DNA of 64,000 nucleotides from Ctena decussata (Eukaryota; Mollusca; Bivalvia; Lucinida; Lucinidae). The first letter of the stretch is position 1. Every line of letters starts with the position of its first letter. A program made the translations under genes and the position numbers. A model generated the notes under the pieces. The model was not told the DNA's origin. It did not search any database and saw only the letters and a list, made by a program, of their open reading frames with translations. Shown here in pieces: positions 1 to 13,800 of this stretch. The stretch is from the NCBI GenBank assembly GCA_963989385.1, contig OZ022500.1:21218460-21282459 (forward strand). Reading direction: 5' to 3'.

Positions 1-430
1 ATGCCAACAATAGTTGGCATTTTCATATTTATCAGCAGAGAAAATTTCACACAAAAAAAGTTTTATAACTTCAGGGCCAGGTTGATCTCAGTCTTAACTC
101 AATGCTCCAGAATAGAAGGAGCAACACAGATAATTTAGGAATAATTTTCCTGTTTCTCCATAAAACGTGTTGTGCCTCCAATTAGAACTGTCTCACAGAG
201 ACAGCTCTCATGAGGAGTCACAACATGTTTTTACTGAGAATTAAGAATGACTGTTTAAGAATTAATTCTAAAACCCCACGTTATCTGGAGCAATGATTTA
301 AATTCGGAAAAGGTGTGAAGATATATCATATCAAAGAGTTGCAAATGCAAAGCAGGTCTCCGAATCAGCCATCAAACACATCATGCAATGCATAATATAT
401 AGACTCCAACAGAAATCCTGTAGAAGATGA
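1..430. mobile_element. Hairpin fragment (1-20) and palindromic MITE (104-291), family GCTCCAGATAAG
   Basis: Positions 1-20 form a hairpin (ATGCCAAC/GTTGGCAT) cut by the window edge. From 104 (GCTCCAG) to 291 (CTGGAGC) runs a MITE whose middle pairs as GAACTGTCTC.../...GAGACAG. The same family recurs at 16514-16703, 30477-30670, 33215-34561, 37520-37881, about 40860-41072, 43222-43402 and 62195-62352. All have a variable central hairpin and ends related to TCCAGATAAGAGGG. Confidence 0.7.
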
Positions 431-660
431 TGTCTCACCTGTAAGCACTTTGTCATAAAGCAGAGCTAAACCAAACAACTCAATGAAAGTTTATGCCTCT
501 GATGCCAACACCTGGAAAGTACCTTAATGTGCATAAATATTAGGACATCTAAAAACCATTGATTTTCCATTTGGACCAAATGGAAAATTAATGGTTTTTA
601 GGTGTCCCAATACTTAGGAACATTAGAGTATACCTATATCTAGCTTCTGCTAGTAGCTTG
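431..660 (+). mobile_element. Degenerate small hairpin-ended element (GTCTCACCTG) split by a palindromic MITE (525-627)
   Basis: The left part starts GTCTCACCTGTAAGC, as in the element at 50587-50733. At 525-627 sits a palindrome whose arms read ACACCTAAAAACCATT with GGAAAAT at the loop side; a second copy is at 42720-42819. The sequence after the MITE resembles a decayed 3' end. Confidence 0.45.
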
Positions 661-939
661 CAACACAAAAATGGTGAGTGTGTGTTTGCAAGGACTAATG
701 TTCACAACTTTATCCATTTGGAAAAGTTCACTGGTACTGCTGTTCATACTTTTGTAGATTTTTCTAAATTTAACTTTGCAGAACTTTTGCAACTTGTGTA
801 CAAACAAGTAATTAGGTTTGTTCTAACTTGCAACAGCAATAAGACCTGTCGGCGTACAGGATAGTTCGCCTGCAGTGCCTTGCCCATTCATGGGTTAAAA
901 TATAGGTCTTTAAAAAACTTTAACCAAAACATCCAGTTC

Positions 940-1387
940 GAACGCCGACACCACCGCGGACACGGACGCCAGGGTGACAACAATAGCTCTTCCTGAACTT
1001 CCGTTCAGGCAAGCTAAAAATCACAAGCGTGAATTAATACCCAGCAAACACCTGCACGATTACAGTAGCTCAAAATTCACTGTGACAAAAGACACACAAA
1101 AGATAAAAGAATTCCGTTATAAAACAAGCTCTTTTACAAAGTGCTGCATTTACCCTTAATATGCAAATGCCTGGGCCCACTTGTTCAAAGCATTGTTAGC
1201 TAAGTAAAGTCATTAATCAAGAATTTCTTAAGTCTTATAGGACACATATAATCAAGTATGCTAATATATTTTGCTGAAAAATATGAGGAGCTTTTGCAAA
1301 AGCTCCTCACTTTTTTCCGCAAAAAAGGCAATGTTTTTGTATACAATACATCTGAAAATGTAACATCGGGTAAACTAACTGGGCCCT
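940..1387. mobile_element. Hairpin terminus (984-1016) and TTGTTCAAAGC-type palindromic MITE (1172-1387)
   Basis: 984-1016 reads TAGCTCTTCCTGAAC, a short loop, then GTTCAGGCAAGCTA. This is the 3' hairpin design of the tandem-core elements. 1172-1387 starts GGGCCCACTTGTTCAAAGC and ends ACTGGGCCC; its relatives are at 35729-35961, 47214-47427 and, split by a Tc1 element, 60259-62085. A fragment of similar sequence follows exon 20 at 2040-2155. Confidence 0.5.
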
Positions 1388-1683
1388 ACAGTTTTTCTTT
1401 TATGGACTCTTCCTTTTGTAAAATTTGGCCAAGTCCATTTTGTATTTTCAAGGAATTTCATTTTTACGTAATTTTGGCCAACACTGCAGACCCTGATCAT
1501 GTTGTTCAAGGATCAGACTGATCTGACTTCTTTTCTTTGCTCAGGCATTGTTTGACTACAAAGGGTAAATACACTTATAGTGACAATTCATCTAGATTAT
1601 CTAACCCACCATGAATACTGCAAATCTTCTCTAAAACCAAGAACAAACAAACAAAATTCCAAGAAATGACAGAAAATACCTAC

Positions 1684-1858
1684 CCCCTTCATCTTCAGAA
1701 TCCGACAGGAATGTTTCCTGCATTGTTTCTGGGGAGACAACTTTGTACTTGTCATCTGACGTTGGAATAGTTTCAGTAACTTCAGTGATGGGTTTTAGTG
1801 TGTCGACTACCGAAATGTAGCCAAGTCTCTCAGCAATAGACAAGGGTGTCTGGCCAGC
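1684..1858 (-). CDS. Ankyrin exon 20: repeat 24 and start of linker (175 bp)
   Basis: Encodes [32 protein letters not shown], then a polar tail including [24 protein letters not shown]...SD-E matches the start of the linker towards ZU5 in other ankyrins. The donor chosen is GTAGGT at 1683-1678, giving phase 1; a second GT five bases away (GTATTT) is weaker. No continuation was seen between 1 and 1683. Confidence 0.93.
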
Positions 1859-4800
1859 CTGTTTGAGATGCAATATGATAATTTACTCCACACCACTGTA
1901 AATAACATTTGCAGCCTTGAGCATGAAATAAACATTTCTCACTAGAAAAATCTTCTGTCATGAAAATGAATCTATACAAACAAATTAAGAAAGCAACCCT
2001 ATATATTTCACTTTATAGGTATAAATATAGCTAAGTTTAATGTCTTTCCATGTTGCAAAAGCTCCTCACACTTTTTTCTGCAAAAATGACAGTGTTTTTG
2101 CATACAATACATTTGAAAATATAATGTCTCATTAACAAGCAATGTTGTAGGACCCTTTCAGTAAATTTATAGATTGCCTTAGTCAGTATACACTGAGATA
2201 CTTTGATGGACATTGATCTTCTAAAGACGCAACATTCATTTATAAATGTACTTACGTTTGTGACAGCATTTGGTGATGCCTTGTGCTTCAACAGCATATT
2301 GACTACTGACACTTGTCCCTGCTGAGCTGCTTGATGGAGTGGGGTGTAGCCAAGCTAAACAAAAGAAATAAAGCATACATACAATTATTGACCTCAAATG
2401 AGATAAATATGCAGTTTTTTTCAGCCTGCAAACTACATACTGACCTACTTGTCTTATTACATGAAAATTCCAATTCCAAATAAAAATGTTTCCATAAGTA
2501 CATATTATCCCACAACACTATTGATGTTAATGAGATGTTACGTCGAGAAAATATTAATGATGTCAAGAAAATATTTTTCTAATGCACTTATGAATATAAT
2601 ACACAGTTCCAAGCCACACCCAGAATGACACTCACAGTCACATGATAATCTACATCTGACCAATGCAACGACAAGTTAGCACGTGACATAGTCTCACAGA
2701 CAAAATCGCACGTGTTCAATGTCTTACACAAGTCCGTGATTTTAGCTTACAGTTAATGGAGGAATGTATACCTGTTTTAAGTGGGCAAGGTTTTCGGAAC
2801 TATGAAAATGATGTCTGGCTGGATTATGTCAATGACCTGCGATAGTATATCCTGTGATATACTGTCTGAAAACTGTAGCTTCTCATTGGCTAACATCTGG
2901 ATATATGTTGCTGAAAGCCCTTGCTTTGGCTGCAAAGTACATGTAGTACACTTTGAAAAGTGGAAATGTAAAAAAGTGCATTCGAATGGGGAGCTGTATT
3001 ACAATTGTCCTTTGTGAAGGTAAATGTCAGTTTTATAGTCACAAATAGTACATTTACAGCACCGCTGACATTAAAAGTAAACCTTATTAACTTACCTTGG
3101 TTGTAGAGTTGACTGATGCCTCGTGCTCCAAGAGATACCTGACCATATTGTTCTGTCCAAAATGACATGCTGTGTGAAGGGGTGTGTAACCAGCCTGTAA
3201 ATTGATACAACAATACATAATTCAGATTCAGAATTTAAGAACTCACAATCACTAACGCCATGAGAAAACAGATCTTAAGGTAAATGGATACACATTCAAG
3301 GATAGCAACTCTACCATTTTCCTTTCTGCTTCCCTGCTCAGACAGGGATCAAAGAATTTGCTCCTTTAGAAGCATTTCTTTCCCTTTTAACAGCAGATCC
3401 CAATTTGGAAGGACTTCTTTGGTCAGGAAGTCAAACTGAAGTCATAAAAGTTGTTTCCCTTGGTAAAATGGCAGAAAAACATGAAGATGTACCCATTTAC
3501 TACTATAAGAGAAACAAATGTTAACCATTAGACAACAAAACCAAAACTACTTATAGCCCAAACTACAACAAAGCAGCACTAGCCAACATAACTATAATGA
3601 CTGTTTTGTAAGTTCAGGTCATTTAAATGTCTAATTATAATTTCCCATGTTAACATTCTTTACAAACATTTTGTATCACAATACATGTATCTGACTCCCA
3701 AATTTTGGTCACTCAAAATAGAAAACATTTTTCTTCTTTTTTCTCAGACAGTGGCATTTTTTTAAAATCCTGGACAACTTAATAAAAAGTGTTCTTTTGG
3801 GAGTATAAATTAGTTTTACCCTTTCACAGCTAAATATTTACATTATCAGTGTAGAGCTCTCTGTTAACCCAATTAAGTGATGCTGGCGTCAATGTTGTTT
3901 AAAAGTCAATAATTACATTGTATCACGCGCTTCAGAGTGACAGCTCATCTCACTAACTAGCACGTGAAATCTCCAACATTCCATGTACTTGAATGGCTAG
4001 TAAACATTGAGTGACAGCTCGCTACGCCTACTTGCACGCGAAATCTACAGCAGGAGGTGGAATTTTCTGGTAGGCAGTGACAATGCGGCTGTTCCATACT
4101 ATTGCTAAATTCGGCCGGTAATGTTTTTTAAACAATCTTTATATATGTATTTCTTAATTTTGTTTATCTTTTTATTGATCAAAAGCATCGTTTAATAATA
4201 TAAATATAAGGAATGAATGTTATTTTTCAAACGTTTACAGAAGTATAAACTACATCGGGTCACAAGCAAAGTTTACGTAAACCCCTTCGGGGTTCACTTA
4301 CTTTGCTCGTGACCCGATGTAGTTTATACTTCAGTAAACGTTAAAAAAATAACATTCATTCCTTAAATAAATTTTAGGTCATTGAATGTCAGGGCAAAAA
4401 TAAAACAGCACATTGTCCATTTACCCAATCTTACCTTTGTATGTGGGTCAATGTTAGAGCCATATTTGCAAAGCACCTCAGCAACTGGAACTTTATCTTC
4501 CTGGGCAGCCAGATGCATGGGTGTTAAACCATTCTAAAAATAGACAAACAAAATATATATGTCTAAGCACTCTACAGGTATATATTACTAAGCGATACTG
4601 ATACTAATACTGATCTTCTTTCCTCATATTTGTGAGCTCCCTTTACCTGTTCTACTGTGCTTTCGTTTGCAAAACCTTTCTTTCACACAGGAGCCCTGTT
4701 AGCTCAGTAGGCTGAGGGCTGGCCTGCTGATCTAGTGAACCTGGGTTCAAGAATCCCTGGAGGAGGAAATCTTTCGGGCTCCACTGCATTTCATTATCAC

Positions 4801-7800
4801 CCTCCCATTGTCCTGATATGACTGAAATACTTTTAAAAAGGACGTAAAATCGAAAGTCATCCATTCATGTACTAATAAATACAGATCATCTATAAGTCTA
4901 CCGATTATTTCCACTCCGATACAGTAACTGGCCAGGGAAGACAAAAACTAGCAAACTGACCTTAAAGGTCCATTTCTGCCTCCTCAGACCTATCTGTCAC
5001 AATAATTAGATGTTGTACCTTACGGGTACAACTTCTAATTATTGTGACAGGAAGGTCTGAGCTAACAGTGCAGACCTAGCATTGTTGTTCTCTCATCTTA
5101 AAGGTCCATTACGACCGCCTACAGACTATTTTACTGACAGTCAAGACATTCCTCACCAGACTACCAATACTGGGGTTGCAGGTTTGGTGCATATTTATTC
5201 CGTTATAAAACAGGGGTTTCCCTTTCTAGAAGACCCCAACTATCTAAACCAGTCTTGTGTATTTCTGCTACAAGATGAGGTTTTCCCTTTCAAAACAACC
5301 TCAAAAATCTAGATCCATCTTATAGGAGGGATCTAAATGTTTGGAGTTGTTTTGAAAGGGAAAACCCATCTTCTAACCAAACAAGGCATCGCAGGCGATA
5401 CAAATCCCCTCACACAAGACTACTTGCTCGAGATATTGTCATACCGTACATTTGTGTGAAGTTATTTTAAAATCCATGGAGAAATGTAGGCGCTAGAGCG
5501 ATGACAAAGTTTTTCTAAAAATAGCTACAGTGACCTTGACCGTTTAAGCGAAGCACCCTGAAAGTCAGACTTGATCGAGATATTGTCATGCCCTACATTT
5601 GTGTGAAGTTATTTCAAAATCCATTGAGAAATATAGGCACTAGAGCGCTGACAAAGTTTTTCTAAAAATAGCAACAGTGACCTTGACCTTGGGCACAGAA
5701 CCCTGAAAGTCAAACTTGCTCGAGATATTGTCATACCGTACATTTGTGTGAAGTTATTTTAAAATCCATGGAGAAATGTAGGCGCTAGAGCGATGACAAA
5801 GTTTTTCTAAAAAAAGCCACAGTGACCTTGACCTTGGGCGCAGCACCCTGAAAGTCGAACTTGCTCAAGATATTGTCATGCCCTACATTTGTGTGAAGTT
5901 ATTTTAAATCCGTTGAGAAATGTAGGCGCTAGAGCGATGACAAAGTTTTTCTAAAAAAAGCCACAGTGACCTTGACCTTGGGCGCAGCACCCTGAAAGTC
6001 GAACTTGCTCAAGATATTGTCATGCCCTACATTTGTGTGAAGTTATTTTAAAATCCGTTGAGAAATGAAGGCGCTAGAGCGATGACAATGTTTTTTCTAA
6101 AAAAAGCCACAGTGACCTTGACCTTGGGCGCAGCACCCTGAAAGTCGAACTTGCTCAAGATATTGTCATGCCCTACATTTGTGTGAAGTTATTTCAAAAT
6201 TCGTTGAGAAATGTAGGCGCTAGAGCGATGACAAAGTTTTTCTAAAAATAGCCACAGTGACCTTGACCTCGGGTGCAGCACCCTGAAAGTCGAACTTGCT
6301 CGAGATATTGTCACGCCCTACGTTTGTGTGAAGTTATTTCAAAATTCGTTGAGAAATGTAGGCACTAGAGCGATGACAAAATTTTTCTAAAAATAGCCAC
6401 AGTGACCTTGACCTTGGGCGCAGCACCCTGAAAGTCGAACTTGCTCGAGATATTGTCATGCCCTACATTTGTGTAAAGTTATATCAAAATCCATTCAGAA
6501 ATAAAGGTGCTAGAGTGCTGACAAAGTTTTTCTAAAAATAGCCACAGTGACCTTGACCTTGGGCGCAGCACCCTGAAAGTCGAACTTGCTCGAGATATTG
6601 TCATGCCCTACACTTGTGTGAAGTTATTTCAAAATCCGTTGAGAAATGTAAGTGCTACAGCGATGACAAAAGGTGAACATACGTACATACGTACGTACGT
6701 ACGGGACAAAACCTATATCCCCTCACCACTTCATGGTGTGAGGGGATAATAAACATGGTGTTAAAGCCAAGATCCATGTCCTCCTATGACATACAACATG
6801 TTACATTTTTCATAGACAGGCTTGGCGCCAGAAGGTGCAAGTTATGATCTGTTCACTTCAACTTCTCTGGGAAGATCTTTATGAAAATTAGAACAACAAT
6901 CTTAGATTCCTGTTGATGGGACATTAAACCAGTGCATTTACTTATGGGAGGTATGAACCAAATGTAACTTACCGTAGACTTGGCATTAACTGAGGCCTTA
7001 TGTTCTAAAAGCAGAGAAACCATGTCTGTATGACCTTCTTGGGCTGCCAAATGCAGAGGAGTGAACCCATTCTACAATGAAAACAAGCACAAATTGTTAC
7101 AAAATCATTTAACTAAGAAATTTTGATTACTGGAACAGATAGGTCTGAGCAGGCAGTGCAGACCCAGCACTGCTCTTCTCTCATTTATATTAGTAAAAGT
7201 TTGGCAGAAATTCATATTTTTGCAGATTTCTGTATTTGATCTGCGAAAGGAAACACACACCCGGCAGAATTAGCAACAAAGAGAAGTTTCTGTCTTACTA
7301 TCAAAGACAAGATTGTGGAATTTAATACTGTAGTATTTCCATCTGCAAAAAACTGTTTTAAATCTTGTACATATCATCCCTGGGAAAAAGCATGGAAAAA
7401 CTGGAATTTCTGTGTTTTCTTGTTTGTTTTTTTTTTGTTTGTTTTGTTTTTTTTGTTGTTGTAGTTTTCTGAAAACACTGGGTGGAGTTGCAAAGAGTGT
7501 AGACTCTGATAAGACTGTCTGAGCAGTCTGATGTTAGTCTACACTGGTTTTCTAAGCATTTTTGTCACAATCTGTGTTGGAAATTTTATAACATTTACTG
7601 TATACATGTATGTGTACCTTAGACTGGGACATACAATTCTACCACAACACAATATGTGAGCATTTGTTATTAAGCCTCTGCTCAGCAGATATAATACTAT
7701 ATGAGTTACGTACCTTAGATTCAGCATCAGGTTTGGCTCCAAACTCCAACAATGTGGTGGCAATGTCCATCTGGTTCTTCTTAGCCGCAATATGCAGAGG

Positions 7801-10800
7801 AGTGTAGCCATTCTGAAACATTTCAAAGACACTTGCTACATAATTTTAAGCTAAAATAAAATTGTTTTATTACTGAGAAAGACAAGAATGAAATGGAAGG
7901 CAACGTTGCAACTGCAAAAATATTTCTTTCTACATGCACATATTGCTGATTCACTTCAGCCTATCAGATATAGAGATAAAGACAGCATGAAAACTACGAG
8001 TAGATCAAGGTCAGCAAACAATGCTACCTTGATCAGCAAACAATTCTGGTGTTATGAAGATAATGTCATGATGAAAGTCTGTGTAAAAGTAAATCTCGGT
8101 AGTCATTGCCATCTCTAAGGAATAGAGCTTTTTCACTACAGGATTTTTAGTCTCTGAGAAACGTGGCTATTGCAGTGGATAAAGATTGATGGCGGCAACA
8201 ATACTAATCAGGATGATAAAAGGTGACCCCTATTTCTCTCCTACTAAGTTTGCTAAAAAGAAATTATATGTTCTACATTAGGCTGTCACAGAACAGTTTC
8301 TACAGTGGGGTCATAGCCTATGTTTCTACTTCACCTTCAACTAGTAGAATATGAAACATAGATATTACTTTTGACATCATCACCAAGGATTGTGTAAAGT
8401 TTTGTAAAGTTTTCTGGTTTACCTGTTTTTATGACAGTGCCCTGACAGGCTGAAACTTGACAAAAGTTTACATCCCTGAAGCTAACACCAGAACAAGAAA
8501 TACATCTCTACATATGTCTCACTTCTGCTCGTCCCAGGCGAGACAAAAACATGTTCTAGAAGACTTATCAATACTCCCTCTTCTCTAGAGCTTGAAAACC
8601 AAGATTTCAATACAAATAGCACTTACCTTTGCGGTGGAGTGTGGTGAAGCTTTGTGGTCCAGTAGCAGAAGCGCCACACTAACATGGTTGTAATGTGTGG
8701 CAACATGGAGTGGTGTCAGTCCGTTCTTACCCTGTACATCTGGGTTAGCATCCTTCTGCAGTAGCAGACGGGCAACCTTGATCTGACCATACTTAGCAGC
8801 AATGTGCAGAGGAGTGAACCCTTTCTGTAATATGAATAATACAAAGGCATTGTTAGAAAGCTATCATTGTTTTCACTTGCAGACTTATTTAGACTTTCTT
8901 TCTTCATAAATCTTCTAATATAAGAAGTCAGAAGAGCTCCTACATACATAGTTGTAAGAAAATTTGTTGTTGTTTTTTCTAAATTTTGTCTTTGAATAAT
9001 ATGGTCTTTTCTTGATAACTTTTCTATGCACGAAATGTTTATAACATGCTAGAAATGGCATTTGTTGTATATACATAGAAAGTTAATGAGCCATTCTTTT
9101 GACAGGGGATGCAAAGCTTGAGACAAGGAGTTAGTTGGTGATAATTTGGGAATATTTTTGTTTCAATCCCCATGGAGCACAAAGAAAATATATCTCAAAG
9201 TTATTATCAAATAATCCTCCAGCTCAGGGATGTAACAGGAAACCCTACAGAAAACTTTGCCAAACATGCAGGAATGGCATATCTATCTATAGCCATACTC
9301 ACAGCTCCAAAAGATATCCATAATTTTTATTTTTCTGCTTTGGATTTTTACAGATCTTTTCCTATATGCATCTTTCATTTAAAGTGGATGAGAGACTGTA
9401 GAGTTTGATGATAGTTTTATGATATTTTTTTCTTATTTCTCAATAGTATTTTACCTTATTTCTAAAAAAAAACACAAAAAAACTCTATCATGTTGTGATC
9501 ATTCATGAGAACCACCTCGACAAGGCCATTTTAATGGTCAATGTATGTTTACAGGGAGAATAAACCCGAACTTTTCTGGTTCTCTGACACCACTCAGTAA
9601 ACGTTACCTTTGTGGTCAAGTTGAGGTTGGCATCATGTTCCAGCAAAACTGCGGCCACCTCTTCATGTCCTTCCTTGGCTGCAATATGTAGCGGTGTATA
9701 CTGGTCCTTGGTGACAGCATTGGGAGATGCTCCGTGTTGTAACAGAAGGACAACATTGTCAACATTTCCGAGACGGGCAGCAATGTGCAGTGGTGTTTGT
9801 TGTTCCTGCAAAGAGAATATTATAATGACAGCACACCAACCTCGTGTGAAAAGTCAGTTAATGCAGTGAAATTTGTATGAAGAAAATATACACAATATCA
9901 AAAGTTTTTGCTCAGTATAGGTGACATCATAACAGAAGTGAGAAACCATACAGGTAGATGACTATATATGTAAAAAATTTTACCTAAACCTAATGTATTG
10001 GAATATCTTAACTGCCCAAATAGTTTTGACTTTTCTATCCTTTGAATTTACACAAGTCAATTTGCCATATATATGTATGTAGCTACAACTTATCATTTAT
10101 CAGATAGGTGCTTGGTCGAGTTGTTTAGATTAGAGGCACTTGGCTATAGTGCAAAAGGCTGCAAGTTCAAATCCCTGCTGGGCCAGCGAGTGACTAAAAT
10201 ACTCTGTTAAACCAACAGTAGGTGGGTACTTTTTTCAAATCAGGACAAGATGAGGGGAGCGATATGCTGGATCCGATCCCCCTTTCATATGCTGTGCCGA
10301 AGCTATAATGGGAGTCAAACAACCATTGCCCCTGCAGCCAATAAGCTAGAGGAAACCTTTCCCATTTTTTAAATGGCCCTAACAGCAGATATAACACTGC
10401 AAACAGTGAAGACACTGACCAGAATGCTCTTATAGGAGCAGTCTGATCAGGGTCTCCACTGTTGGCTTGGGCATATCTGTCCTAATACTTAGTTTTATGG
10501 TACAAGAACCGAAATTCTAAGGGAAGAAGGATGGTTGTATATGTTTTCAGAGCAAACATAGATACACCACATCACTATAGTAAAATGCATGCTTCAGTCT
10601 ATGTACTTGTTATTGATCCAGAACTATTGTAGTTAATATTCTATTAAAGCTTTCCTCAAGGGAAAATATTCTGCAAGGTTAGTCTGAAGATAATCTGCAG
10701 ACGACAAAACTATTCCTGGAAATATCAGACAGACTTGTTCACATTAATGTAAAGCCATCTAAAAGACACTCATAACTGCTAACTCAGGATATATTCTCGA

Positions 10801-13800
10801 AAATTTCTATTACCCAAAACCTTGTGAATGCAGTCATCTCCTGATATCTCAAACACTGATATCTCAAAGTACCTACTTATATCAAAGAATGTAGTTCCTA
10901 TTTTTATACACATTTCAACTACTGTTATCTCAAACTACTGATATCTCAAAGTAAAATTTTCTGGTACCAGAAAATTTACTTTGAGATATCAGTAGTTTTT
11001 ACTGATGTTTGACTTCGAGATATCAAGAGTTGACTGTATAAAGTTTCAGAAGTGTAAAACCTTCATAATAAACCATACCAATTATAATAGATACCCCATC
11101 TCTAATTACCTATCCCCACAATTCCCTTTTTTCTTTTGTTTGTAAGTTTGGCATGAGGACTTAGCATAACCTAATTTCAAAATAAATTTTACGTCTAAAG
11201 ACAAAAAATATGATTATCACCTACCCTGGCTTTAGCGTCTACTGTTGCACCATTTCTCAGCAGAATCCTGATAATGTCCGTCTGCTGCGCCCTGGCGGCA
11301 AGATGTAGTGCCGTCTCACCTCGCACCGTAGGGTAGTCTGGTTTAGCGTTGTGTTGAATCAAGTAGATCACAATATTCATGTGTCCCATGAAGGAAGCAA
11401 CATGGAGGGGTGAGAGGCCAGACTGAAAATGTTAAATAGAAGTGTTTCAGGTAAAGATCTTTACTGAAAAAAATTCTAAGACTATATCTGATGTTCCTCT
11501 ATTAACCCTTGAAGCCCTAAAATAGCAGACAACAAAATTTACGTCTGCAAAATTTCAATGTATGTTTCGTCCAAACTATAATATCAAGAATCCAAAGACA
11601 ACAGAAGACAAACAGTGCAGATCCAGATGAGGTGGCTCATGATGAGCCACCTCAACTTGATCTACACTGTTTGCAAATTCAACTATTTCCATTTTTGGCT
11701 CTTTAAAGTGGCAGCATAATTATTAAAAGAATTCAGGAGAACCATCTCACAAATGTAAATGAAGAATTAGCGCTAATATATCATATATCGATTAACAAGA
11801 ATCATCATAAGTAACAGCCATTTATGGTATGGTTTTGTAGACAAATAATTATATTTCTAACATAGTTTGAATTTCAACTGGTACTACATCTTAAAAACTT
11901 ATCCCTGAGATTTTAATAAGACCAATCATTGAAATAATTCTTGGATAATTTTTTCTACATCTCCATACATATATATGATGTGGACCCTAATTAGAAACTC
12001 CTCCACAAGGTGTTTCTGGCTAACTGAGCAATCCAACTGGACTGCTCAGTACAACTCATACACTGTCAGATTCACTGTCAGAGCAAACATTATATGAGTC
12101 TGTTCATGTTCACTGTTTGCTCTGACAGTGAATCTGTTCTAACGAGACACCACAACTTCTCTTTCAATGAAGAGTCAATAAAGACTGCTTAATTTCACCA
12201 CCAAATGTTTTAGCTTAAATTATATAAGTGATATTCTACTACCTACCTCTGTAGTTGCCTCAATAGATGCGTCATATTTCAGTAAGAGTTCAACCACCTT
12301 TATTCTGTTCTTCTTACAAGCAATATGTAGCGGTGTAAATCCATTCTGAAACATCACAAACACTTTTAATTAAATTTCTCAGATTTCTGCAAACAGGTCT
12401 ATGTATGCACAGGCTCTCTAAAGGAAAAGATCGACTTTCTGTGTGTTCGTTATACATGTAGATGCAAGCAAACATTTAGGGGATAACTGTATTCAAAATT
12501 GTCATTTGGGGAGGTAAATCGTCGGTTTTATGGTCGGAAATTTCGTTTTACAGCGACGCACGAGCGGAGCCGTAAAACAGAATTTGCGACCATAAAACCA
12601 ACAATTTACCTCCCCAAATGACAATTTTCAATAAAGTTATCCCCATTCTAATGCACTTTTTTCACATTTTCACTTTTCAAAATGTCCTTGTTTGCACCCA
12701 CTGCAAGCGCTTGCAGCAGCGTAAAACCAAACGTCAGCCAATGAGAAGGGACGTTTTATAATGACGTCGGGTTTGCGACAGTATATCGCAGAATATACTG
12801 TCGCAAATTTTTGACGTTATCCAATCAGACGTTGCGATATATTTGTAAGTGCATTAGAATTACATCTTACAGTCTTGCAATATTTAAGACGTAAAGATGA
12901 ATAGTAAATTTCACAGGGAGCCAAACAGTCATTTTCAATTTCGCCTTCCCTTTCAATAGGGTCAAATGTTAAAGAGCAAATTCTTTGGAATTCTTTGTTT
13001 TAAGAGTGGGTCCCATTTTCAGGAGAGTTTTGTCATCCAAGGAAGTCACAAAAGTTCTTTCCGATTGATAAAATGGTGGAAAAACATGGCATGTATCCAC
13101 ACTACATAAAACCTACCAGGGCTCTGCCATTGGGGTCACATTTCCTGTCCAGGAGTAGTTTTGCCACATTAACATTGCCACAATGAGCGGCAACATGAAG
13201 GGGTGTCAAGTAGTCCATAGTGACATCATCCACTGGTGCCTTGTGGTAGAGGAGCAGACGGGCACAGTCAACATGCTCTCCCTGGGCCGCCATGTGAAGC
13301 GGAGTCAATCCATTCTGGAAACAATATATTAAGATATTGAAATTACTCTCAATATTGATCAAAATTGGTGGGACTCCTTAAACAATTTTTCCACATATCC
13401 TACAATTTAAAGAAAGTGATTTTACTACCAAGGATTTCAAAAACTTTACTAGCAGTATAGCAACAAGCACAGCCCCTGCAGTCTGATCTCTGTGTACACT
13501 GTTTGCTCACTTCTTTTCCAATACTTACTGTCATTATATTTAGTCGAACCTTAGTATGAGATATGTCAGCATAATGAACAACAGAAGCCCATACAAGCTG
13601 AGTATCAAAGCAGTCTGATCAGGGCCTTCATCTTTTATCTACATACTATCTGAAGCTTTTACAGAAATGTGTAGCCACCATTTAAAGCTCAACTTAAAGT
13701 GCATCAATGTTTACGCAGCTCTGGTCCTTCTTTGTTCCCATATGCCCAACTTTCATTTCATGCTCTGCCGAATCTGTTGAAATTTTAAGGCTAGGAATGA

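Noticed and set aside
5421..6670. CRISPR-like array because of regularly spaced repeats
   Set aside because: Units of 145 bp are contiguous without spacers, the host is an animal, and the array is the core of a hairpin-ended element.
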